Assembly: GCF_006539565.1 (NCBI RefSeq)
Contig: NZ_BJNG01000035.1
Coordinates: forward strand, 62,001 to 126,000
Direction of reading: 5' to 3'
Length of the DNA stretch: 64,000 nucleotides
From: Pseudonocardia hydrocarbonoxydans
Lineage (GTDB): Bacteria; Actinomycetota; Actinomycetes; Mycobacteriales; Pseudonocardiaceae
This document shows, piece by piece, positions 55,481 to 63,121 of this stretch. The stretch's first letter is position 1. The number at the start of each line of letters is the position of its first letter. The notes under the pieces were generated by a model. It was not told the DNA's origin and did not search any database. It saw only the letters and a program-made list of their open reading frames with translations. The translations under genes and the position numbers were made by a program.

Positions 55481-57858
55481 CCGTCGCACCGGAGTCCGAC
55501 GCCCCCGAGGGACTCACCCCTCCCGACGAGCACCCGGCGCCCGCACGCCCGACCCGCAAACCGCACTCCCTGTGGGACCGCGTCCGGCTGCTGCTGCTGT
55601 TCGCGCTGGCGTGGTTCGTCGTCGTCTGGGCGGCGATGGCCGACAACCCGCTGCTGCCCTTCGTCGAGGCGATGCGGCTGCACGTCGTCGAGTCGCAGTG
55701 GCTGCTGTGGCTGGCCGGGATCGAGGTGGTGCGGCAGGCGCACTTCCTGGTGAGCGAGCGGTCGGCGGCCTACCACGGCTTCTGGACCGACCGGGTGTTC
55801 GGCGGCACCGACCGGGCGCTGCGCAGGCGGTTCTCGGACTGGACGCGCTTCCGGCTCGCCCGGATGCTCAAGTGGCTCGCCTTCGTCGTGCTGTTCTCGC
55901 TGGTGGCGGCCCAGATCCTGGAGACGAGCCCGCCGCTGGCCCTGTTCGAGGCCCCCGCGCTGATCTTCGCGGCGCTGCCGTTCGTGCTGCAGCTCTCGTT
56001 CGGCTTCCTGTTCATCGCGGTGCAGTTCATCGGCCTGTTCTGGCTGCTCTCGCGCGGCGGCGTCGACACCTACTACCCCGACGACATCAAGACCCGCTTC
56101 TCCGACGTGTGGGGGCAGGACCACGTCGTCGAGCGGATCAAGGAGAACATCCTGTTCCTGGAGGACCCGGAGGAGATCGAGCGCAAGGGCGGATACGTCC
56201 CCGGCGGCCTGCTGCTCTGGGGCCCGCCGGGCACCGGGAAGACCCTGATGGCCGAGGCGGTGGCCGGGGAGACCGGCAAGCCCTACGTGTTCGTCGACCC
56301 GGGCGCGTTCATCAACATGTTCATGGGCGTCGGCATCCTCAAGGTGAAGTCGCTGTTCCGGAAGCTGCGCAAGCTGTCGCTGCGCTACGGCGGCGTGATC
56401 GTCTTCTTCGACGAGGCCGACGCGCTGGGCAACCGCGGCTCGCTCGCCTCGGTCGGGCCGGGCGGGGTGCGCGGCTTCGGGCCGTACCGGGCGGCGGGCT
56501 GCCACGGCGCGTCCTACCTGTCGAACGACACGCGCTGGATGCTCGCCCGCTCCGCCGCCGCGGCCGCCGAGCCCGAGCCGGAGACCGGCCGTAACAAGAT
56601 CATCATGGGTGGGATGGGCGGCGGCGGGGGCGGCATGGGCACGCTGCAGGCGCTGCTCACCGAGCTGTCCGGGCTGAAGAAGCCGCGCGGGCTGATCAAC
56701 CGGTGGGGCCGGCGCGCGCTCGGGATGCGGCCCAAGCCGCCGCCGAAGTACCGCCTGCTGGTGATGATGGCGACGAACATGCCCGAGTCGCTCGACGAGG
56801 CGCTGCTGCGCCCCGGTCGCATCGACCGCATCTACAAGGTCGGCTACCCGAGCAAGGCCGGGCGCATCCGCACCTACCGCGGCTACTTCGACAAGGTGCC
56901 GCACGAGATCACCGACTCCGACCTGGACAAGCTCGCCACGATCACCCCCTACGCCACCGGCGCCACGATCAAGGACCTGGTCAACGAGGCGCTGATCACC
57001 GCGATCCGCGACGGCCGGGAAGTCATCGAGTGGCGCGACGTGCTGCGGGCCAAACAGCTCAAGGACCTCGGGCCGCCCGAGGACGTCGAGTACATCGAGC
57101 GCGAGCGGCACGCCGTCGCCGTGCACGAGGCCTGCCACGCCGTCGTCGCCTACCGGATGCGGCGGCACATGGAGATCGACCTGGCGACCATCGAGAAGGG
57201 CGCCGACTACCTCGGCATGGTCGCCAGCATCCCGCCGGAGGACCAGTTCACGCGCTGGCGCTCGGAGTTCGAGGCCGACATCCTCGTCTCGCTCGCCTCG
57301 CTGGCCGGGGAGCGGATGTTCTTCGACGGCGACTCGTCGTCGGGGGTGTCGGGCGACCTGGAGTCGGCCACCACGCTCGCGACGTTCATGGAGGGCAACT
57401 GGGGCATGGGCGCCACCGTGTCGTCGTACAACACGGCGCGGCGGCTGGGCACCGGCGCACCCGGCAGCGCGGGCGGCGAGTCCGACACCCTGGAGGCGCT
57501 GGGCCGGATGCAGCTCGTCGACCGCGTGGAGGACTCGCTCGGCGCGTTGCTGGAGCGGGCCGTCGACATCCTGGAGGAGAACCGCTCGGCCGTGCTCGCC
57601 GTCGCCCACGCGCTGGAGACGCACAAGACCCTCTCCGGCGACGACATCGAGGCGGTCATCGACGGCCGGCGGGGCGCCACCGTGGACGGGCGGATCTACC
57701 GCGACGAGGGGTTCCTCGCCGAGCTGGAGGACTACCACAGCGCCGCGGCCGGGGCCCACCACGGACACAGCGCCGTGACCCTCGCCCTGCCGCTGGGCGA
57801 CCGTCGGCCGGCGGCCGGGACGGAGGCGGCGGCCACCCCGCACGAGCCACCCCACTGA
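55477..57858 (+). CDS. FtsH-like AAA+ metalloprotease with extra membrane part and insertion
   Basis: A 793-residue membrane protease. The N-terminal ~200 residues hold about four hydrophobic helices (RLLLLFALAWFVVVWAAMAD, WLAFVVLFSLVAAQIL, LIFAALPFVLQLSFGFLF, IAVQFIGLFWLL), whereas standard FtsH has two. The AAA module has Walker A GPPGTGKT at 249-256, pore loop FINMFMGVG, Walker B VFFDEADALG (Asp312-Glu313) and RRPGR-like LLRPGRIDR near 445. Between Walker B and this lies a ~110-residue Gly-rich/basic insertion. The M41 peptidase follows with HEACH at 550-554 and the third zinc ligand candidate Asp627 (SGDLESAT). It is probably active and sits in an operon with the lipoprotein. It is distinct from the canonical ftsH expected elsewhere. 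Confidence 0.87.
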   Translation: MTVAPESDAPEGLTPPDEHPAPARPTRKPHSLWDRVRLLLLFALAWFVVVWAAMADNPLLPFVEAMRLHVVESQWLLWLAGIEVVRQAHFLVSERSAAYHGFWTDRVFGGTDRALRRRFSDWTRFRLARMLKWLAFVVLFSLVAAQILETSPPLALFEAPALIFAALPFVLQLSFGFLFIAVQFIGLFWLLSRGGVDTYYPDDIKTRFSDVWGQDHVVERIKENILFLEDPEEIERKGGYVPGGLLLWGPPGTGKTLMAEAVAGETGKPYVFVDPGAFINMFMGVGILKVKSLFRKLRKLSLRYGGVIVFFDEADALGNRGSLASVGPGGVRGFGPYRAAGCHGASYLSNDTRWMLARSAAAAAEPEPETGRNKIIMGGMGGGGGGMGTLQALLTELSGLKKPRGLINRWGRRALGMRPKPPPKYRLLVMMATNMPESLDEALLRPGRIDRIYKVGYPSKAGRIRTYRGYFDKVPHEITDSDLDKLATITPYATGATIKDLVNEALITAIRDGREVIEWRDVLRAKQLKDLGPPEDVEYIERERHAVAVHEACHAVVAYRMRRHMEIDLATIEKGADYLGMVASIPPEDQFTRWRSEFEADILVSLASLAGERMFFDGDSSSGVSGDLESATTLATFMEGNWGMGATVSSYNTARRLGTGAPGSAGGESDTLEALGRMQLVDRVEDSLGALLERAVDILEENRSAVLAVAHALETHKTLSGDDIEAVIDGRRGATVDGRIYRDEGFLAELEDYHSAAAGAHHGHSAVTLALPLGDRRPAAGTEAAATPHEPPH

Positions 57859-57926
57859 TCCCCGCGGGTCGCGACGTCCGGGGTGCGGGGTGCGGGGTGG
57901 CCACCGGGGCAGCGCATCATCCTCGG

Positions 57927-58685
57927 GTGGACCCCGACGACTCGCGCACCCGGGCGGACGGCGACCGGGACGCGGACCCCGCGACCCGGGGGCGCGGAGA
58001 CGGCGACTCGCGGGCGCGGGCGGGTGCCGGTCCCCGCGACGCGGCGGGTGGGCCGGGCGAGTGGGGCGGGCCGGAGCAGGTGGGGGTGGGCCCGTGGCCG
58101 GGCCCCCGGCCCGACGACGAGCACTACGACCCCGAGCTGCTCGAGCACGGCGACGCCCGCAACGTGGTGGACGCCTACCGGTACTGGCGCCGCGAGGCCG
58201 TGGCCGACGACCTGGCCCGGCGGGCGCACCCGTTCCACGTGGCCATCGAGAACTTCGGCCACGACCACAACATCGGCACGGTCGTCCGCACCGCCAACGC
58301 GTTCGGCGCGGCCGGGGTGCACATCGTCGGGCGGCGGCGGTGGAACCGGCGCGGGGCGATGGTGACCGACCGCTACCTCGACGTGCACCACCACGACGAC
58401 GTGGCCGGGCTGCTGGCCTTCGCCGCCGCCTCGGACCTGACGGTGGTGGCCGTGGACAACACCCCCGGCGCCCGGCGGCTGGAGACCGCCGACCTGCCGC
58501 GCCGCTGCGTGCTGCTGTTCGGCCAGGAGGGCCCCGGCGTGACCGGGGACGCCCGTGCGGGTGCCGCGCTCACCGTGTCGATCGCGCAGTTCGGCTCCAC
58601 CCGGTCGATCAACGCCGGGGTGGCCGCCGGCATCGCGATGCACGCGTGGGTGCGCCAGCACGCCGACCTCGACGCGGCCTGGTGA
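57927..58685 (+). CDS. SpoU/TrmH-family RNA 2'-O-methyltransferase
   Basis: A 252-residue SPOUT methyltransferase. The first ~80 residues are a charged, disordered leader. The catalytic domain has all three motifs: NIGTVVRTANAFGAAGV, LLFGQEGPGVT and SIAQFGSTRSINAGVAAGIA, which make the knotted SAM site. It methylates ribose in rRNA or tRNA; the target is unknown. From memory it corresponds to Rv0380c, close to pyrE and clpB in M. tuberculosis. The GTG at 57927 is the best in-frame start but a later one near 58090 is possible. Confidence 0.85.
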   Translation: MDPDDSRTRADGDRDADPATRGRGDGDSRARAGAGPRDAAGGPGEWGGPEQVGVGPWPGPRPDDEHYDPELLEHGDARNVVDAYRYWRREAVADDLARRAHPFHVAIENFGHDHNIGTVVRTANAFGAAGVHIVGRRRWNRRGAMVTDRYLDVHHHDDVAGLLAFAAASDLTVVAVDNTPGARRLETADLPRRCVLLFGQEGPGVTGDARAGAALTVSIAQFGSTRSINAGVAAGIAMHAWVRQHADLDAAW

Positions 58686-58710
58686 CCCCGGGCGGGGCGC
58701 GGGCGGCGGC

Positions 58711-59139
58711 TCAGCGGCAGAACGCGCAGCCGTGGTCCTCCCCGGGGGTCTCGGTGAGGTCGTCGGCCGGCACGACCAGCAGCGCCGGGACCGGACCGCC
58801 GTAGAGGTCGAGCGCGGCGTGGAGCCAGTGCCCGGCCTCCGGGAACGCCAGCAGGTGCACCTCCCCGCTCGGCAGCGCCACCCGCTCGCCGGGCTCGAGG
58901 ATCCGGCCCGCGCGCACCAGCTCGCCCAGGTCGTTGAGCACCGTGGCCGCGGTGGCCTGCGAGGTGGCGAACAGGATCAGCTCGGGGTGGCCGAAACCGT
59001 AGAGCCCGATCGTGTGGACGAACGGCGGCGACTCCTGCCCGCCCAGGACCGCCTGCAACGCCCAGCCGTGGCGGCGGATCGTCTCGCGCTGCCACGCGTC
59101 GTACTGGTCGACCTGGTGGATGAACCGTTCGGAGGTCAT
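58711..59139 (-). CDS. DUF4262-like protein
   Basis: A 142-residue protein (IRRHGWALQAVLGGQESPPF, VHTIGLYGFGHPELILFATS, ATAATVLNDLGELVRAGRIL) with the DUF4262 pattern. It ends with a Cys pair (CAFCR). Function unknown. Divergent from the Nudix gene with a 46-bp gap between starts. Confidence 0.8.
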   Translation of the reverse strand: MTSERFIHQVDQYDAWQRETIRRHGWALQAVLGGQESPPFVHTIGLYGFGHPELILFATSQATAATVLNDLGELVRAGRILEPGERVALPSGEVHLLAFPEAGHWLHAALDLYGGPVPALLVVPADDLTETPGEDHGCAFCR

Positions 59140-59185
59140 GGCGGGCACGGTAGGCCCGACCCCCGACAGTTCTAGGCTGTCGCGC

Positions 59186-59614
59186 GTGCCCGTCGACCCG
59201 CTGACCGCCCCCGCCGTCTCGTGCGTGTTCGTCTGCCACGACGCGCAGGGCCGGATCCTGCTCGCCCGGCGCGGTGCCGGTGCCCGCGACGAGCCCGGGA
59301 CCTGGGACTCCGGCGCCGGGGCGCTGGAGCACGGCGAGGAGCCCGCCGCCGCCGTGGCCAGGGAGGTCCGGGAGGAGTACTCGGTCGACCCGGTGGCCAT
59401 CGAGTCGATCGGGGTGCGCAACGTGCTGCGCGGCGACCCGCTCGCGCACTGGGTGGCCCTGGTGCACGCGGTGCGCGTCGACCCGGCGGGGGTGGCGCTC
59501 GGCGAGCCCCACAAGTTCGACGAGCTGGGCTGGTTCACCCTCGACGACCTGCCGCACCCCCTGCACAGCCAGCTCCCGGCCACCCTGGCGCTGTTCCGGG
59601 ACCGTCAGCCGTAG
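59186..59614 (+). CDS. Nudix hydrolase
   Basis: A 142-residue Nudix protein with the box GALEHGEEPAAAVAREVREE (GX5EX7REVREEYSV; the usual Gly before the last hydrophobic residue is Ser). It would hydrolyse a nucleoside diphosphate linked to X or act on a related pyrophosphate. LLARRGAGARDEPGTWDSG precedes the box. The last 10 bp overlap the convergent VOC gene. Substrate unknown. Confidence 0.87.
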   Translation: MPVDPLTAPAVSCVFVCHDAQGRILLARRGAGARDEPGTWDSGAGALEHGEEPAAAVAREVREEYSVDPVAIESIGVRNVLRGDPLAHWVALVHAVRVDPAGVALGEPHKFDELGWFTLDDLPHPLHSQLPATLALFRDRQP

Positions 59615-60030
59615 GAGGCCTCGGCGGGCCGCAGGGTCGCGAAGGTCCACTCGTTGCCCTCCGGGTCGAGCACCCGGCAGCGGTAGTTCCACTCGGAGCG
59701 CCCGGGCTCCCAGACCGTCGTGGCGCCCGCCGCGGCCGCGGAGGCGTACACCGCGTCGACGGCCGCCTCGTCGGGCATGCTCAGGTAGGCGCCGCGTCCG
59801 GTGGTCTCCCCCTTCCGCGCGGGCCGGTCGTAGCCCGCGCCGTCGTCGCTGAACACCACCACCACGGCGTCGTCGCGGCGCAGCTCGGCGTGCGCGACGC
59901 CGCCGTGGTCGTCGGGGATCAGGTTGATCGTCTCGAACCCGAAGGCCCGTTCCAGCCAGGCCACGGCGGCGGGGGCGTCGACGTAGGCGAGCATCAGGTG
60001 CAGGGCGACGGGGCGCGGTGTCTCGGTCAC
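59605..60030 (-). CDS. VOC-family (glyoxalase/bleomycin-resistance-like) protein
   Basis: A 141-residue protein with two beta-alpha-beta-beta-beta units (LMLAYVDAPAAVAWLERAFG, FSDDGAG; AYLSMPDEAAVDAVYASAAA, RCRVLDPEGNEWTF). The DPEGNEW motif is typical. VOC proteins are metal-dependent enzymes or binding proteins; the conserved metal residues (H in ALHLMLAY, E in HAEL) suggest activity, but the substrate is unknown. The GTG at 60030 is the first in-frame start. Confidence 0.8.
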   Translation of the reverse strand: MTETPRPVALHLMLAYVDAPAAVAWLERAFGFETINLIPDDHGGVAHAELRRDDAVVVVFSDDGAGYDRPARKGETTGRGAYLSMPDEAAVDAVYASAAAAGATTVWEPGRSEWNYRCRVLDPEGNEWTFATLRPAEASYG

Positions 60031-60075
60031 GGGTCCAGGGTGCCGACCGCTGCGGTCGGTTCCCGACCGCTGTGC

Positions 60076-60726
60076 TCAGCGCGCGGCGTGCGCCCCGGGG
60101 GTGCGTCGCGACCGGATGATCTCGACGACGATCGGCACGACCGACAGGAACACGATGAGCAGCAGCATCAGCTCGACGTTGTCGCGGACGACGGCGAACT
60201 GGCCCAGCCAGAAGCCCAGCGCGGTGACGCCCGCGGCCCACAGCACCCCGCCGAGGAAGGAGTAGGTGAAGTACCGCCGGGCGTCCATCCGGCCCACGCC
60301 CGCCAGCACCGTGATGAACGTGCGGACGATCGGGACGAACCGGCCGAGCACGATGGCGCGGGTGCCGTACTTGTCGAAGAACTCCTGCGTGCGGACGACG
60401 TGCTTGGGCTTGAACAGCCTCGACTCGGGCTTGTCGAACACCGCGGGGCCCGCGGCACGCCCGATGTAGTAGCCGACGACGTTGCCGACGAACGCGGCGA
60501 CGACCAGCAGCAGGCAGACCGCCCACAGCGGGTACGCGATCGCCCCCTGCGCGACGAACAGGCCCGCGGTGAACAGCAGGGAGTCGCCGGGAAGGAAGAA
60601 CCCGAGGAGCAGCCCGCACTCGGCGAACACGATGAGCACCAGGCCGATCAGTGCCCACGGACCCAGCCATTCGATGATCACGGAGGGCTGGAGCCACTCC
60701 GGGCCGAGAGCGAGGGTGGTCGTCAT
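60076..60726 (-). CDS. DedA-family membrane protein
   Basis: A 216-residue DedA protein. Signature sequences are ADFF-like FFLPGDSLLFTAGLFVAQGA, FVGNVVGYYIGRAAGPAVF and the conserved GRFVPIVRTFITVLAGVGRM, followed by two C-terminal helices. DedA proteins are inner-membrane lipid transporters or flippases linked to membrane potential and undecaprenyl-phosphate recycling. A GTG at 60729 is one codon earlier; the ATG at 60726 is chosen. In M. tuberculosis a DedA gene lies next to fba, as here. Confidence 0.88.
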   Translation of the reverse strand: MTTTLALGPEWLQPSVIIEWLGPWALIGLVLIVFAECGLLLGFFLPGDSLLFTAGLFVAQGAIAYPLWAVCLLLVVAAFVGNVVGYYIGRAAGPAVFDKPESRLFKPKHVVRTQEFFDKYGTRAIVLGRFVPIVRTFITVLAGVGRMDARRYFTYSFLGGVLWAAGVTALGFWLGQFAVVRDNVELMLLLIVFLSVVPIVVEIIRSRRTPGAHAAR

Positions 60727-60782
60727 CACGGCGCGGACGATACCGAGACCGCCCCGGCGTCAGGGAGCCAACCCGGAGAGGG

Positions 60783-61001
60783 TCAACCCAGCGCGGGCAG
60801 GACTCCGGGGGCGAGCAGCGAGAGCAGGGCCAGGCCGGTGCCCAGGACACCGCCGCCGAGCAGGGCCAGCAGCAGGGCCGTGCGGACCGACATCCCCGGG
60901 CGCCGGTCGGGCTCCGCCCGCGGTGGGGGCACCGGACGGCCGCCGCCGCGGGCCTGCGCCCGCAGGGCCTCGGCGAGACGCCGCTCCGGGTCGGCGGTCA
61001 C
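60783..61001 (-). CDS. Small single-span protein coupled to a sigma factor
   Basis: A 72-residue protein: a 43-residue charged cytoplasmic head (TADPERRLAEALRAQARGGG, then Pro/Arg-rich) and one membrane helix (ALLLALLGGGVLGTGLALLS). No zinc-binding anti-sigma motif is present. The GTG overlaps the sigma factor stop by 4 bp, so it is co-translated with it, as anti-sigma factors usually are. It may hold the sigma factor at the membrane; this is inference from position and topology. Confidence 0.68.
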   Translation of the reverse strand: MTADPERRLAEALRAQARGGGRPVPPPRAEPDRRPGMSVRTALLLALLGGGVLGTGLALLSLLAPGVLPALG

Positions 61002-61579
61002 CGGGCGTCCCGCGGCCGCAGGACGTGCGTGACGGCGTCGAGCGCCCGGCTCGCCGTCGACTTGACGGTGCCGCGGCTGATCCCGGTGGCGTCGGCGATC
61101 TCGGCCTCCGACAGCCCTCCGTAGTAGCGCAGCACGAGCACCTCGCGCTGGCGCGGCGGCAGCGTCGCCAGCGCGTCGACGACGGCCTGGTGCTCGGCCG
61201 AGAGCATCGCCAGCGACTCCGCGGAGCGGGCGTTGACCTGGTGCGGGGGCACGTACTCGCGCGCGGTGCGGCGCCGGCGCAGCACCGACCGCGACCCGTT
61301 GACGACGGCGGTGCGCAGGTACCCGACGGCCGCGGCCTCGTCGCGCAGGCCGGTCCAGTTGCGGTGCAGCCCGGTGAACGCCTCCTGGACGACGTCCTCG
61401 GCCGTGGCCGGGTCGTCGACGAGCAGCACCGCGAGCCGGACGAGGCGCAGGCGGTGGTCGCGGTAGAGGTCGGCCAGCGTGAGCGGCGCGCCAGGGGCGG
61501 GTGCGGGCGGGATCGGGTCCAGCCTGCGCAGGCCGCTGAGCGTCTGCTCCACGGCGCTCTCGATACCGTCGGCGGCCAC
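60998..61579 (-). CDS. Group 4 (ECF) sigma factor, SigE-type
   Basis: A 193-residue sigma factor with region 2 (LYRDHRLRLVRLAVLLVDDP, EDVVQEAFTGLHRNW) and region 4 (LPPRQREVLVLRYYGGLSEA, GISRGTVKSTASRALDAV). It lacks regions 1 and 3, like other ECF sigmas. The short spacer contains a TAREYVPPHQ segment. Overlaps the small membrane protein gene, which may control it. The GTG at 61579 is the probable start. Divergent from fba (71 bp between starts). Confidence 0.86.
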   Translation of the reverse strand: MAADGIESAVEQTLSGLRRLDPIPPAPAPGAPLTLADLYRDHRLRLVRLAVLLVDDPATAEDVVQEAFTGLHRNWTGLRDEAAAVGYLRTAVVNGSRSVLRRRRTAREYVPPHQVNARSAESLAMLSAEHQAVVDALATLPPRQREVLVLRYYGGLSEAEIADATGISRGTVKSTASRALDAVTHVLRPRDAR

Positions 61580-61650
61580 GGGAGCCAGAGTAGTGCGCGA
61601 TACTGCTCGCGAGTACGCGCACCGGTCAGACGTCGAGGAGGGCCACACCC

Positions 61651-62682
61651 GTGCCTATCGCCACGCCCGAGATCTACAACCAGATGCTGGACAACGCCAA
61701 GAGCGGCCAGTTCGCCTACCCCGCCATCAACGTCACCAGCAGCGAGACGCTGAACGCGGCCCTGCGCGGCTTCGCGGAGGCGGAGAGCGACGGCATCATC
61801 CAGGTCTCGACGGGCGGCGCGGAGTTCCTGTCCGGCACCCGGGTCAAGGACATGGTCGTCGGGGCGACGGCACTGGCCGAGTTCGCGCACGTCGCCGCGC
61901 AGCACTACCCGATCAACGTCGCGCTGCACACCGACCACTGCCCCAAGGACAAGCTCGACGGCTTCGTCCGCCCGCTGATCGCGATCAGCCAGGAGCGCGT
62001 CGACCGCGGCGAGAACCCGCTGTTCCAGAGCCACATGTGGGACGGCTCCGCGGTGGAGCTGGAGGAGAACCTGTCGATCGCCGCCGAGCTGCTGGAGCTG
62101 GCCGGCAAGGCGCGGATCATCCTCGAGGTCGAGATCGGCGTCGTCGGCGGCGAGGAGGACGGCGTCGCGAACGACATCAACGACAAGCTCTACACCGCCC
62201 CGGGCGACTACGAGCGCACCGTCGAGGTGCTCGGCGCCGGCGAGAAGGGCCGCTACCTGCTGGCCGCCACGTTCGGCAACGTGCACGGTGTCTACAAGCC
62301 GGGCAACGTCAAGCTGCGCCCGGAGATCCTCAAGCAGGGCCAGGAGGTCGCGATCGCCAAGCTGGGGCTCCCCGAGGGCTCCAAGCCGTTCGACCTGGTC
62401 TTCCACGGCGGCTCGGGCTCGCTGATCGAGGAGATCCACGAGGCGCTCGACTACGGCGTGGTGAAGATGAACGTCGACACCGACACGCAGTACGCCTTCA
62501 CCCGGCCGATCGCGGGCCACATGTTCACGAACTACGACGGCGTGCTGAAGATCGACGGCGAGGTCGGCAACAAGAAGACCTACGACCCGCGCTCCTACCT
62601 CAAGGCCGCCGAGCTGGGCATGGCCGAGCGCGTCACGCTGGCCTGCGAGAACCTGCGCTCGACCGGGCAGAAGCTGACGTAG
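61651..62682 (+). CDS. fba: Fructose-bisphosphate aldolase, class II
   Basis: A 343-residue zinc aldolase of glycolysis and gluconeogenesis. Motifs are ATPEIYNQMLDNAKSGQFAY, VALHTDHCPKDKLDG with zinc-binding His, HGVYKPGNVKLRPEILK and VFHGGSGSLIEEIHEALDYG. Size and motifs fit the class IIA enzyme of actinobacteria. The GTG start follows GAGGAGG by a normal distance. It leads a block with DUF3151 and the FUSC-like gene. Cleaves fructose 1,6-bisphosphate to glyceraldehyde 3-phosphate and dihydroxyacetone phosphate. Confidence 0.97.
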   Translation: MPIATPEIYNQMLDNAKSGQFAYPAINVTSSETLNAALRGFAEAESDGIIQVSTGGAEFLSGTRVKDMVVGATALAEFAHVAAQHYPINVALHTDHCPKDKLDGFVRPLIAISQERVDRGENPLFQSHMWDGSAVELEENLSIAAELLELAGKARIILEVEIGVVGGEEDGVANDINDKLYTAPGDYERTVEVLGAGEKGRYLLAATFGNVHGVYKPGNVKLRPEILKQGQEVAIAKLGLPEGSKPFDLVFHGGSGSLIEEIHEALDYGVVKMNVDTDTQYAFTRPIAGHMFTNYDGVLKIDGEVGNKKTYDPRSYLKAAELGMAERVTLACENLRSTGQKLT

Positions 62683-62704
62683 GCGGACGGGGCAGGATGG
62701 GGTC

Positions 62705-63118
62705 ATGACGCTGCACGGCAACCTGCTCGGACCCGACCCCACCCTGCTCCCCGTCGACCCGGCCGCCGCCGAGCTCGACGGCGGCACCGACCCGGCGAAG
62801 GTGGCCGCCGCGCACCCGACGTCGGCGATCGCCTGGGCGCAGCTCGCCGAGAACGCGCTGGCCTCCGGCGAGACGATCGCCGGATACGCCTACGCGCGCA
62901 CCGGCTACCACCGCAGCCTCGACATGCTGCGCCGCAACGGCTGGAAGGGCTTCGGCCCGGTGCCGTGGTCGCACGAGCCCAACCGCGGCTTCCTGCGTGC
63001 GCTGGCGGCGCTGCACCGCGCGGCCGTCGCCATCGGCGAGTCCGACGAGGCCGAGCGCACGGCCACGTTCCTCGTCGAGTCCGACCCGGCCGCCCCCGCC
63101 GCCCTCGGTCTGGCCTAG
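62705..63118 (+). CDS. DUF3151 protein
   Basis: A 137-residue soluble protein typical of actinobacteria (TLHGNLLGPDPTLLP, AYARTGYHRSLDMLRRNGWK, GFGPVPWSHEPNRGFLRALA). Function unknown, although it keeps close company with fba in this phylum (Rv0360c in M. tuberculosis, from memory). It starts 22 bp after fba and ends 3 bp before the next gene, so all three may be one operon. Confidence 0.88.
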   Translation: MTLHGNLLGPDPTLLPVDPAAAELDGGTDPAKVAAAHPTSAIAWAQLAENALASGETIAGYAYARTGYHRSLDMLRRNGWKGFGPVPWSHEPNRGFLRALAALHRAAVAIGESDEAERTATFLVESDPAAPAALGLA

Positions 63119-63121
63119 GAC

